Source: Anaeramoeba ignava (taxonomy: Eukaryota; Metamonada; Anaeramoebidae). From it: 64,000 bases of DNA. Position numbers and translations under genes: made by a program. How positions within the stretch are numbered: the stretch's first letter is position 1; every line of letters starts with the position of its first letter. Positions 32,308 through 50,013 of the stretch are shown here, one piece after another. The stretch spans positions 620,001-684,000 of the forward strand of contig JAPDFW010000022.1 of NCBI GenBank assembly GCA_028826165.1, in the 5' to 3' direction. The notes under the pieces were generated by a model. That model was not told the origin of the DNA. It made no database searches and saw only the letters and a list, made by a program, of their open reading frames with translations.

Positions 32308-35123
32308 TTAACAAATCACACAACATTTGCATTTCTTTTCTGATATTTCATCTGTTTCTGTTTCATCATCAAATTTGGGTTTAATTGGATCCAATTCAAT
32401 TTCATTATCTGGAGAAAAAGTTTGAATTCGATCGAAATTATTGAATTTGTTTGGTTGATTTATTGAATTTGGTTTTAAGAAAATTTCTCCAGCCATGTGA
32501 TTTAAAGAAAGTGAGTTTCTCAGTTTTCCTGATTGTGGATCTTGATTATCGTTTTGATTTAATTTAATTTCTGATAAGCGACTAAATTCGCGAGTTAATT
32601 TAGGTGAAAAAGATTTGCCAAAACTATTTGTCATTGCTAGATGTGCTGGATTTGAATCAAGGGTTAAACTAATTTTTAATTTAAATTTTAATATTAATTT
32701 TATAAATGAATTTTAATTTTAAATTTAATTTTAATTTTAATTTTAATTTTAATTTTAATTTTAATTTTAATTTTTAATTTTAATTTCAAAATTAATTTAC
32801 GTTTTAGGTGAATTTAATGTAAGTTGTTCAAAAGACATATCTAATTCTGTAGGTATAGTTTCATCAAATTTATTAGAAATGTAAATATCTCGTAAAATTT
32901 GTCTTAGATATGAATAATTTGGTTCATCTTCAAAACCCAAACCTTTAATTAAATTAAATATTGAATTGAATTAAATTGAATATTGAATTAAATTGAATTA
33001 AATATTGAATTGAATTAAATATTGAATTAAATTAAATATTGAATTAAATTGAATTGAATATTGAATTAAATTGAATTAAATTAAATTAAATATTAAATTG
33101 AATATTGAATTAAATATTGAATTAAATTGAATTGAATATTGAATTAAATTGAATTAAATTAAATTGAATATTGAATATTGAATATTGAATATTGAATATT
33201 GAATTGAATATTGAATTGAATTAAATTGAATTGAATTGAATTAAATTGAATTGAATTAAATATTGAATTAAATATTGAATTGAAATTGAATTGAATTAAA
33301 TTGAAAAAATTGAATATTGAATTGAATATTGAATTGAATTGAATATTGAATTGAATATTGAATTGAATTAAATATTGAATATTGAATATTAAATTGAATT
33401 AAATTGAATATTAAGTGGAATATTGAATTGAATATTAAGTGCATTCCCAATAAGATCATACTTCTAACATGTTCAAAAAATTTAAGAAATCCTTCAGGAA
33501 GATCTTGACAAAATTTTGGTTCATTATGAATAATTTTTAAAGTTTTTATTTCTTCTTTATCTTTAAGTTTTTTCCAAGGTAAATCATCAACAAGAAGTTC
33601 AACAAGCATATAAAAAAGAGACCAAAGATCATCACATCTTCCCAAATCCTGATTAAAAAAAAGCGGAATAAATAATAAATAATAATAAATAATAAATAAT
33701 AAATAAAAAATAAATAATTTAAATTGATTAAATTTTTTTCGGTTTTTTTTAATTATAATAAATACACGAGCTTCATGAGAATTAATAGAGGCATATCGAG
33801 CTGTTCCTCGAAAACCTACATTTGATCGAGGCTTTAATTTAATTTAATTTAATTTAATTTAATTTAATTTTCATTTTGTTAATAATAAATTTTATTTGAA
33901 AAAATTTTATTTTAAAAAATATTTAAGACAAACAGGTTTCACACTAAAATCTGCATCAACATATTTTCTTGCAAGACCAAAGTCTAAAATGCAACAAACT
34001 GATTTATTTTCAGATTTTTTTCGACGAAGAACAAAATTTGACTTTTGAAAATTAAAAATTATAATTAAAATTAAAATTAAAATTAAATTTGAAATTAAAA
34101 TTAAAATTAAAATTAAAATTAAAATTAAAATTAAATTTGAAATTATTAAAATTAAAATTAAAATTAAATTTAAATTGAAATTAATATTGAAATTAAAATT
34201 AAAATTAAAATTAAGATTGAAATTAAAATTAAAATTAATATTAAAATTGAAATTAAATTTAAAATTGAAATTAATATTGAAATTAATATTGAAATTTAAA
34301 ATTAAAATTAAAATTAATATTAAAATTAAAAATAATAAAAATTAAAATTAAAATTAATATTAAAATTAATATTAAATTTAAAATTAATATTAAAATGTAA
34401 TTAAATTCCAATTTAAAAGGTATATTCCCTAAATGTACAGGCTTAATATCTCGATGAACAAATCCTATAGAATGTATATCTTCAATAGAACTTATCATTT
34501 CAATTCCAAGTTTTAAAACACATTGAAGAGACATTTTAGAATCAGGAAGACTTCGTTTTAATTGTGAAATATTTTGTCCAAGTAATTCCATAACAAGAAA
34601 ATTAAAATCTTCATATCGACCACAAGAAATATATTTTGGAGCATAAGGAGAACCTGAAAATATAACCCCAATCGTAAAATAAAAATCGGAATATTAAATT
34701 ATTATTGATTATTTTTTTGACGAAAATAAAAATCATTTTTGCCATTTTTATTTTATATTATGATTAAGTTATTTTTAAATCATTTTTAAGTTGATCAATT
34801 TTCCAAAAAATTTTTTTTAATTTTGTTTTGTTTTTGAGGTTTGAATACCTTGAAGCTTTTTTAAAACTAATGCTTCAAGTTTTATAGTTTCTCTTTTTTG
34901 ATCGCATTTCTCCATTTTTATTGCTACATTTTCTTGTAATTCTAAATCTCTTGCAACAAAGATTTCGCCTTTTTAATTTTAAATTGATTTTTTAAATTGA
35001 TTTTTTCTTAAATTAAGAAATGCTTCTATTATTTATATTTATATTATTTTTATTCTTACCAAATGCTCCTTGACCAATTTTCTTTTGTATTACCCATCGA
35101 TTTCTAATTAATTTTCCAAGCAT
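32308..35123 (-). CDS. Tau-tubulin-kinase/CK1-like protein kinase with CaaX-like end, 8 exons
   Basis: Exons are 35060-35123, 34849-34968, 34439-34653, 34041.. (33934-34041), 33766-33831, 33462-33648, 32801-32942 and 32308-32668; all phases close for 420 residues. The kinase motifs are complete: GQGAFG loop, Lys39 in VAIKMEK, HRDIKP (Asp130), DFG at 153-155. The diagnostic TTBK block is GFRGTARYASINSHEARDLG followed by RCDDLWSLFYMLVELLV and LPWKKLKDKEE. CK1-superfamily TTBKs phosphorylate microtubule-linked proteins and act in ciliogenesis. The tail after residue 300 is disordered and ends CKCCVIC: a CaaX-type box (Cys417) with cysteines just upstream, suggesting prenylation and palmitoylation. 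None of the seven introns is coding; several hold GAATT or TTAAAA arrays. Confidence 0.9.
32943..33461 (-). repeat. Kinase intron 6, GAATTAAATATT mosaic
   Basis: This 519-base intron is a mosaic of GAATT, AAATT and AATATT pentamer/hexamer units. It starts GTATGATC and ends ATTAAAG on the minus strand. The open frame across it that reads FNSIFNLI is repeat read-through from exon 6. Confidence 0.85.
34042..34438 (-). repeat. Kinase intron 3, TTAAAA array
   Basis: This 397-base intron sits directly after the HRDIKP codons. It begins GTACATTTAGGG and is otherwise TTAAAA/ATTAAAAT repeat, ending TTTCAAAAG. Confidence 0.85.
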
Positions 35124-36125
35124 TTTGAGATTATTTTATGATGATTAGTTAAGAACAAAAAATAAAATTAAAAATAAAGTAAATGTTATTAGAAAAAAAG
35201 AAGAAAAAGAAAAAAAACAACAAGAAATTTAAAAGAAGAAAGAAAAAAAAAACAAAAAAAAACAAAACCAAAAACAAAAGTAAAAGGAAAAAAATAACTT
35301 TTGTTGAAGAAAATGATTTTCCATTTTTTAAAAAAAAAAATTTTTTTTTAATTTTTAAATTAAAATAAAAAGCGAAATTAAATCAAAATTAAATCAAAAT
35401 CAAAATAAAAAAAATCAAAATCAAAATCAAAATTAAAATTAAAATTAAAATCCAAATCAAAATTGAAATGAAAATCAAAATCAAAATCAAAATCAAAATC
35501 AAAATCAAAATCAAAATCAAAATCAAATCAAAAAATCAAAATCAAAATCAAAATCAAAATCAAAATCAAAATCAAAATCAAAATCAAAATCAAAATCAAA
35601 ATCAAAATCAAAATCAAAATCGAAATCAAAAAAAAAATCAAAATTAAATCAAAATCAAAATCAAAATCAAAATCAAAATCAAAATCAAAATTAAAATCAA
35701 AATCAAAATTAAAATAAAATCAAAAAAAATCAAAATAAAATCAAAATCAAAATCAAAATCAAATAAAATCAAAATCAAAATCAAAAAAATCAAAATCAAA
35801 ATCAAAATCAAAATCAAAATCAAAATCAAAATCAAAAAAAATCAAAATCAAAATCAAAAAAAATCAAAATCAAAATCTGGGAATAAAAAATCAAAAATCA
35901 AAATCAAAAAAATAAAATCAAAAAAATCAAAATCAAAATCAAAATCAAAAAAATCAAAATCAAAATCAAAATAAAAATCAAAATTAAAATTAAAATCAAA
36001 ATTAAAATCAAAATCCAAAAATAAATAAAATCAAAAAATTTAAAAATCCAAAAAAAATTAAAAAAAAATTTTTCGTTTTTTTTTTAATTTTATTTTTTTG
36101 CTTTTTTATTGAAAAAATTTTTAAA
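35124..36125. repeat. Divergent intergenic region with CAAAAT hexamer array
   Basis: From about 35380 to 36010 the DNA is a CAAAAT hexamer array with AAAATT admixture. The preceding 35183-35368 is a lysine-only open frame without conserved features. A TTTTTCGTTTTTT variant of the upstream motif sits near 36068, before the ATG at 36126. It separates two divergent genes. Confidence 0.8.
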
Positions 36126-41720
<5,595 letters not shown>

Positions 41721-42318
41721 GAAATGATTTGAATTTGATTTTCACTTTGATTTTCACTTTGATTTGAATTTGATTTGATTTGATTTGAATTGATTTTGAA
41801 TTTGAATTTGAATTTTGAATTTTGAATTTGATTTGATTTTCACTTTGATTTGATTTGATTTGATTTTGAATTTGATTTGATTTGGATTTGAATTTGAATT
41901 TGAATTTGATTTGGATTTGAATTTGATTTGATTTGGATTTGAATTTGATTTTGATTTTGATTTTGGATTTGAATTTGAATTGAATTGATTTGATTTGGAT
42001 TTGATTTGATTTGGATTTGAATTTGAATTTGGATTTGAATTTGATTTGAATTTTGGATTTGAATTTGATTTTGGATTTGAATTTGAATTGAATTTGAATT
42101 GAATTTAATTTGATTTGAATTTAATTTGATTTGAATTTAATTTGATTTGAATTTGACTATCAATTAAAATTGAAAAATTTCAAATTTTATTTTGATAATT
42201 TTTATTGAATTTTATTTATTTTTCTTTCTTTTGAAAAAAAATCAAAACAAATTCATTCTTTCTTTCTTAAATTTTTCCTTTAAAAAAAAAAAAAGAATAG
42301 ATAAAAGAAAAAAAAAGA
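41721..42318. repeat. Convergent intergenic GATTTGAATTT repeat
   Basis: From 41725 to about 42150 the DNA is GATTTGAATTT-type repeat, with GGATTT and TTTCACTTT variants. T-rich and A-rich spacer follows. No gene. Confidence 0.85.
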
Positions 42319-45300
42319 TTATTTTTTAGTTGGAGATTTACTATGTCTTGAATTTGTTCTTCCTCTTTGAGGAAAAGCTTGAGTTTGTGATCGAGGTCTT
42401 ACTTGAGGAGGATTAGGTTTTCTAGAAGGACGAATAGGAGGACGATTTGTATTTGAATTTGTATTTGAATTTGAATTTGAATTTGAATTAGATCTTTGGT
42501 TTTAGAATTAGATCTTGGTTTAGAATTTGGTCTTGAATTTGGTTTTGATCTTGGTTTTGAATTCGTTTGAATATTTTTGGATCGATGATTTGGTGATTTT
42601 CTTTCATCTCCTGAATGTGAATAAGAACGACTTGGAGAAAATGAATATGATCTTGATTTTGAATATGATCTTGATTTTGAAATTGATCTTGATCTTGAAA
42701 TTGATCTTGATCTTGAACGTGATCTTGAAATAGATCTTGAAATAGATCTTGAAATAGATCTTGACCTTGATCTTGATCTTGAACTTGATGATGTGAAACT
42801 TCGAGAATTTTTTACTTTTCCTTTTGGTTTTCCTTTTGTTTTTCCTTTTACTTTTCCTTTTGGTTTTCCTTTTGTTTTTCCTGTTGTTTTTCCTTTTGCT
42901 TTTCCTTTTGTTTTTCCTTTTGGTTTCCTTTTTGGTTCTCGTACTTTTTTTGCTGCTAATCCTACTTTTCCTTTTCCCATTGCCGTTCTTTTCTTTGTTT
43001 CTTGTGGATATAATTTGTGATATATTTGCTTCATTTGTTCGTCTGTCATTTCTGAAAGATTCGTCCAATCATTTACATCCATACTTGGTATTGATCCAAG
43101 AAGTTCAGTATTTTGTCGTGAGTATTCAATGAAAAATCCTCCTAATGTACTTAAAAACTATTTTTTATTATTATTTAAAATTATTATTAAATTTATTATT
43201 TAATTTATTATTAAATTTATTATTTAAATTATTATTAAATTTATTATTTAATTTATTATTAAATTTATTATTTAATTTATTATTAAATTTATTATTTAAT
43301 TTATTATTAAATTTATTATTAAATTTATTATTAAATTTATTATTAAATTTATTATTAAATTTATTATTAAATTTATTATTAAATTTATTATTAAATTTAT
43401 TATTAAATTATTATTTAATTTATTATTAAATTTATTATTATTATTATTAAAATTATTATTAAATTTATTATTAAAATTATTATTAAAATTATTATTAAAA
43501 TTATTATTAAATTTATTAAAATTATTATTTAAAATTATTATTAAAATTATTATTAAAATTATTATTAAAATTATTATTAAATTTATTATTAAATTTATTA
43601 TTAAAATTATTATTAAAATTATTATTTAAATTATTATTTAAATTATTATTAAATTTATTATAAAAATTATTATTAAAATTATTATTTAATTTATTATTAA
43701 AATTATTATTTAATTTATTATTAAATTTATTATTAAATTTATTATTAAATTTATTATTAAATTTATTATTAAATTTATTATTTAATTATTAAAATTATTA
43801 TTAAATTATTATTTAATTTATTATTAAAAATTATTATTTAATTTATTATTAAATTTATTATTATTATTTAAATTATTATTATTATTTAAATTTATTATTA
43901 AAATTATTATTAAAAATTATTATTAAAAATTATTATTAAATTTATTATTAAAATTATTATTAAAATTATTATTAAATTTATTATTAAATTTATTATTAAA
44001 ATTATTATTTAATTTATTATTATAATTTAAATTATTAAATTATTATTAAATTTATTATTAAAATTATTATTAAAATTATTATTAAAATTTATTATTAAAT
44101 TTATTATTAAAATTTATTATTAAATTTATTATTAAATTTATTATTAAAAATTATTATTAAATTATTATTATAATTATTATTAAAATTATTATTAAAATTA
44201 TTATTAAATTTATTATTAAAATTATTATTAAATTTATTATTAAATTTATTATTAAATTTATTATTTAATTTATTATTAAAAATTATTATTAAATTTATTA
44301 TTAAAATTATTATTAAAATTATTATTTAAATTATTATTAAAATTATTATTAAAATTATTATTAAATTTATTATTAAAATTATTATTAAAATTATTATTAA
44401 ATTTATTATTAAAATTATTATTAAAATTATTATTAAATTTATTATTAAATTTATTATTAAAATTATTATTTAATTTATTATTAAAATTATTATTAAAATT
44501 ATTATTAAATTTATTATTAAAATTATTATTAAAAATTATTAATAAAAATTATTATTAAATTTATTATTAAATTTATTATTAAAATTATTATTAAATTTAT
44601 TATTAAATTTATTATTAAATTTATTATTAAATTTATTATTAAATTTATTATTAAATTTATTATTAAATTTTATAAAAATTATTATTAAATTATTATTTAA
44701 ATTATTATTAAAATTATTATTTAAATTATTATTAAAATTATTATTTAAAATTATTATTAAAATTATTATTAAAAATTATTATTAAATTTATTATTAAAAT
44801 TATTATTAAATTTATTATTAAAATTTATTATTAAATTTATTATTAAATTTATTATTAAATTTATTATTAAATTTATTATTAAAATTATTATTAAATTTAT
44901 TATTAAATTATTATTAAATTTATTATTAAATTATTAAATTTATTATTAAATTTATTATTAAAATTATTATTAAATTTATTATTAAAATTATTATTAAAAT
45001 TATTATTAAATTTATTATTAAAATTATTATTAAAAATTATTATTAAATTTATTATTAAAATTATTATTAAATTTATTATTAAATTTATTATTAAAATTAT
45101 TATTAAAATTATTATTAAATTTATTATTAAAATTATTATTAAATTTATTATTAAAATTATTATTAAAATTATTATTAAAATTATTATTAAATTTATTATT
45201 AAAATTATTATTTAAATTATTATTAAATTTATTATTATTATTAAAATTATTATTAAAATTATTATTAAATTTATTATTAAAATTATTATTAAAATTATTA

Positions 45301-47075
45301 TTATAATTATTATTATAATTATTATTAAAATTATTATTTAATTTATTATTAAATTTATTATTAAATTTATTATTATTATTAAATTTATTATTAAATTATT
45401 ATCAGAATTTTTAAATTTCTTGATTTCTTGATTGATCAATTAAATATAAACTAAAAGCTTTAAATAATTATGATAAAAATGATAAAAATAAGATTCAAAA
45501 TGCTCACAACTGCAATAGGAACATCAAGACCTTTATCTCTTTGATTTAAAATAGCATTCATTGCCATAATACATTCATCATTAATTAATTCATAAGCTTC
45601 TTGAGCTTCTTTAAGTTGTTGTTGAGCCTAAAAAATTAAAAGTAATTTAAAGTTGAAAAACAAATTATAAGTTGAAATTAAAATAAAAAGCGAAGTGAAT
45701 TTATTAAAATACTCTTGGGAGTTTTATTGGATCTTTTGGTGGATTTTCAGTGAGTTTATGAACATCATTTTTTAAAACATCAACATCTGTTAATCTTCTT
45801 TCTCGAATTTTAATTTTTTGATCCCATTTAACAAAAACTCCAATAATTAATCCAACTCTTTCAATTGCTAATGTATTAATTCTTTCTTCCTAATTATTTA
45901 TTGAATTAATTATTTATTATTGAATTAATTATTTATTGAATTAATTATTTTGTGAATTAATTATTTATTGAATTAATTATTTATTATTGAATTTATTATT
46001 TATTATTGAATTAATTATTTATTGAATTAATTATTGAATTAATTATTGAATTAATTATTTGCTTTACAAATATTTTCATCATATCTCCTTCACATTTGTT
46101 TTGACTATTTGCAAATTTCATTGCAGGAAATCTCATTTTTGAATTTGAAGCATCATAAATTCCCAAGATACTATTTGAAACTTTGGTACTTTCAGTTCTA
46201 AAATTTACCATTTAATAATTAATTAATAATTTACCATTTTGAAATTTATTTAATAATTTGTTTAAAAATTTATTTATAAATTTATTTATAAATTTATTTT
46301 GAAATTTATTTAATAAATTTATTTTGAAATTTGTTTTGAAATTTATTTTGAAATTTATTTTGAAATTTATTTTGAAATTTATTTTGAAATTTATTTAATA
46401 ATTTATTTAATAATTTGTTTATAAATTTGTTTTGAAATTTATTTATAAATTTGTTTAATAATTTATTTTGAAATTTATTTAATAATTTATTTTGAAATTT
46501 ATTTAATAATTTATTTTATAAATTTATTTAATAATTTATTTAATAATTAGTTTAATAATTTATTTAATAATTGTTTTGAAATTTATTTAATAATTTATTT
46601 AATAATTGGTTTAATAATTTGTTTAATAATTTATTTTGAAATTTATTTTGAAATTTATTTATAAATTTATTTTGAAATTTATTTAATAATTGCTTTAATA
46701 ATTGGTTTAATAATTTTGATACATGTAGGCTTTTAATGTATCTCTTGTTGATATCATAAATTTATAAGCATTTTTGCATTCGTCTCCTAGTTTTTTATAT
46801 TTCTAATAATTTATGTTGTTATTTTTTTTTAAAAATAAAATTCAAATTGAGAAATTTATAAAAATTCATTTACTTGATAAATTTCATCGAATCTCGCATC
46901 TGCTGATCTTTCTGCTGAACCAAATTTCTCTCGAAGCTAAAAAATTAAAGTGAAAAAAAAGTGAAAGAAAAAATTTCATTTATTAAAAAATAAAACGTTA
47001 TTTTATTTATTTCTAAATTTATTTTTTATTTACTTTTTGTTGTCCTCTTTTAAATTTTGCAAACAAACCATCCAT
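42319..47075 (-). CDS. BAR-domain protein with KGKTKGKP and RS-rich tail, 7 exons
   Basis: Exons are 47034-47075, 46874-46936, 46723-46802, 46068-46197, 45723-45899, 45508-45627 and 42319-43157. Phases close through exon 7 (482 residues approx.). The first 235 residues are an all-helical BAR domain of amphiphysin/BIN type, expected to bind and bend membranes: MDGLFAKFKRGQQKLREKF, then a conserved helical core to FIEYSRQNTELLG. The tail has a short acidic region, KGKTKGKP repeats and a long RSRSIS run. An RS tail on a BAR protein is unusual. Near 42488-42502 the frame slips by one base in a P-R-S-N-S-K repeat. In the other frame the chain ends TNSRHSKSPTKK at 42319, and the observed frame runs into repeat and stops at 42399. 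Confidence 0.82.
43158..45507 (-). repeat. 2.35 kb intron array, 12-nt unit AAATTTATTATT
   Basis: The largest intron in the window is intron 6 of the BAR gene. It alternates AAATTTATTATT and AAAATTATTATT units, both 12 nt, with few interruptions. On the minus strand it starts GTGAGCATTTT and ends AAAAATAG. Confidence 0.93.
46198..46722 (-). repeat. BAR intron 3, ATTTTGAAATTT array
   Basis: This 525-base intron uses a third motif, ATTTTGAAATTT mixed with ATTTAATA units. The neighbouring intron at 45900-46067 uses TTGAATTAATTATTTA. Each intron of this gene thus has its own repeat. Confidence 0.88.
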
Positions 47076-47597
47076 TTTAAATTTTTAATAATAAAAATAA
47101 TAAAAAGAAAAATATTAACAAAAAAAAAATAATAAAAAAGAGAAAAAAAATGAAAAAATAAAAGGAGAAAATAAAAGAAAAAAAATAAAAGGAGAAAAAA
47201 AGAAAAAAAAAAATTATTCCACTTTTTAAATTAATTAATCAATAAATCAAAATTAATTAATCAAAATCAATAAAGAAAAAGAGAAAAAACAAAAGTAAAA
47301 AAATGAAAAGATTTGTGAAGAATTTAAAGAGGATCGAAAAAATTGGAAACAAAGCAAAATAATTGTGATCTAAGAATTTCCAACAAAACAAAAAAAAAGA
47401 AATCAACAGAAAAGTGACAAAGCATTTTAATTTTCCATTTTAATTTATTTTTACTTTAAATAATTTAAAATTACACTTTAGATCATTAATTTAAAACAAA
47501 ATTAAATCATTTTTCATTTTACTTTCTTGGATTTTGTTTTGGATTTTATTTTTATTTTTATTATTTTTATTTTTTAATTTGTTCTTGTTATTAAATA
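47076..47597. promoter_or_regulatory. Divergent intergenic region
   Basis: It lies between the BAR gene and the coiled-coil gene. The minus strand has TTTTTTCATTTTTTTTC at 47142-47158, 67 bases from the BAR start. The plus strand has CATTTTTCATTTTAC near 47510. ATTCCAC (minus reading GTGGAAT) is at 47216-47222. No ORF of note. Confidence 0.45.
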
Positions 47598-49608
47598 ATG
47601 GCTCAAACAATTCTTGATATTTCCGTTGATCCTCATAAATTTGAATCAGCTATTCAAGAAGAAACTCAAAAAATTAGAGAAGAATTCCAACAAAAAATTG
47701 AAAATCTAAGAGAAATTCACAAATCCGAAATTAAATCAAAAAAGAAGAAAATTGCACAACTTGAAAGTAATCAAATCTAAATCAAATCTAAATTCAATTT
47801 TAAATTCAATTTTATATCAATTTTAAATCAATTTTAAATCAATTTTAAATCAATTTTAAATCAAATTTTAAATCAATTTTAAATCAATTTTATATTAATT
47901 TTAAATCAATTTTATATCAATTTTAAATCAATTTTATATCAATTTTATATTAATTTTATATCAATTTTAAATCAATTTTAAATCAATTTTATATCAAATT
48001 TAAATCAATTTTATATCAATTTTAAATCAATTTTAAATCAATTTTAAATCAATTTTAAATCAATTTTATATCAATTTTAAATCAATTTTAAATCAATTTT
48101 ATATCAATTTTAAATCAATTTTAAATCAATTTTAAATCAATTTTAAATCAATTTTAAATCAATTTTAAATCAATTTTATATTAATTTTAAATCAATTTTA
48201 AATCAATTTTAAATCAATTTTATATCAATTTTAAATCAATTTTATATCAATTTTAAATCAATTTTAAATCAATTTTAATTCAATTTTATATCAATTTTAA
48301 ATCAATTTTAAATTAATTTTAAATCAATTTTAAATCAATTTTAAATCAATTTTAAATCAATTTTAAATCAATTTTAAATTAATTTTAAATCAATTTTAAA
48401 TCAATTTTTAAATTTTATATTAATTTTAAATTAATTTTTAAATTAATTTTAAATCAATTTTAAATCAATTTTAAATCAATTTTAAATCAATTTTATATTA
48501 ATTTTAAATCAATTTTAAATCAATTTTAAATCAATTTTATATCAATTTTAAATCAATTTTAAATCAATTTTATATCAATTTTAAATTAATTTTAAATCAA
48601 TTTTAAATTAATTTTAAATCAATTTTAAATCAATTTTAAATCAATTTTAAATCAATTTTAAATCAATTTTAAATCAATTTTAAATCAATTTTATATCAAT
48701 TTTAAATCAATTTTATATCAATTTTAAATCAATTTTAAATCAATTTTAAATCAATTTTATATTAATTTTAAATCAATTTTAAATCAATTTTAAATCAATT
48801 TTAAATCAATTTTATATTAATTTTAAATCAATTTTAAATCAATTTTAAATCAATTTTAAATCAATTTTAAATTAATTTTAAATTAATTTTAAATCAATTT
48901 TATATTAATTTTATATCAATTTTAAATCAATTTTAAATCAATTTTAAATCAATTTTATATCAATTTTAAATCAATTTTAAATCAATTTTATATTAATTTT
49001 AAATCAATTTTAAATCAATTTTAAATCAACTTTAAATCAATTTTAAATTAATTTTATATCAATTTTAAATCAATTTTAAATCAAATTCTCATTTCCTTTT
49101 TTTATTAGATCAACTTTCTCGAAGATTAAATGCATTGGAAACTACAAAAGAACAAAGAGATTCAATGTTAGAAGAAAAAAGACAAATTGTTCAAGTCAAT
49201 AACCATCTAAAGAAGCAAATTGATCAACTAACTACTGATGTATCTGGATTATTGAAAAAAAATATGCAAATGAGAAAATTAGTTTCAGATAAAGATACAG
49301 AAATCGTATCTTTAAAAGCAACATTGAATACACTTGGACAAAATACTTTGGAAAAACCAAATGAGGAACAACAACAACCAGGAAAATTAACAAAATCACA
49401 AACTCAATCACCAGATGAATCCAAAAAACCAACTGAAAAACCTACAGGAAAAAAAAAGAATAGAAGACATAATTCAATGGTTATTGAAAGCACTTCAAAT
49501 CCTGTCGCTTTTTTTCAAACTGAACCTGCAAAACCAAAACAAAAACCTCAACAATCTCAAAACAGATTAATGAGATGGTTCAGAAGAAATTCTAATAATC
49601 AAAAATAA
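47598..49608 (+). CDS. Coiled-coil protein with basic C-terminus, 2 exons
   Basis: Exons 47598-47766 and 49109-49608 join in phase 1 for 222 residues. The chain is one long predicted coiled coil from residue 15 to about 125 (EETQKIREEFQQKIENLREI; EKRQIVQVNNHLKKQIDQL). A P/Q/K-rich linker and a basic end, RLMRWFRRNSNNQK, follow. The end is rich in Arg and Trp and could bind membrane or nucleic acid. No family is recognised. The intron splits the coiled coil in mid-helix and the junction keeps the heptad pattern, which supports the splice. Confidence 0.72.
47767..49108 (+). repeat. 1.34 kb intron array, 11-nt unit TCAATTTTAAA
   Basis: This is the only long array with an 11-nt period. Variants are TCAATTTTATA and TTAATTTTAAA. 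Ends are GTAATCAAATC and TTTTTATTAG. Confidence 0.92.
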
Positions 49609-50013
49609 TCTTTATTTTTTTTTTTAAAAGAAAAAAGAAGAAAAAAGTAAAAAGAAAAAGTGATTGATTTAGTTTCTTTTTTAATCTAATTCAAATTTTA
49701 TGATCCACTTTTGACTTCTTTTATGTTGAAATTTTATTTTTGTTTCCATTTTTTTTTTTCTTATCTTTTTGCCAATAAAATTCAGCAAAATTAAATTAAA
49801 AAAAAAGTAAAAAAAAAAATTTTTTTTGTTAAATAAAAAAAGTGGAACAAAATTTTTTTGTTTCTTTTTTAAAGAATAAAAATAAAAAAATATTAAAATA
49901 AGCGTATATTTTTTTATTCAAAAAAAAAAATAACGCAACAAAAAAGATGAACAAAAAAAAAATGTTCGAAAAAAAAAAAAGGGAAAATGAAAAAATAAAA
50001 GGAAAAAAAAAAG
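49609..50013. other. Convergent intergenic spacer
   Basis: T-rich and A-rich spacer between two gene 3' ends, with GTGGAAC at 49842-49848. The plus-strand frame starting at 49947 is the antisense of the discoidin exon next door and is not a gene. Confidence 0.6.

Noticed and set aside
35183-35368. Lysine-rich 61-codon ORF
   Set aside because: Nearly homopolymeric AAA codons in A-rich spacer, no conserved feature.
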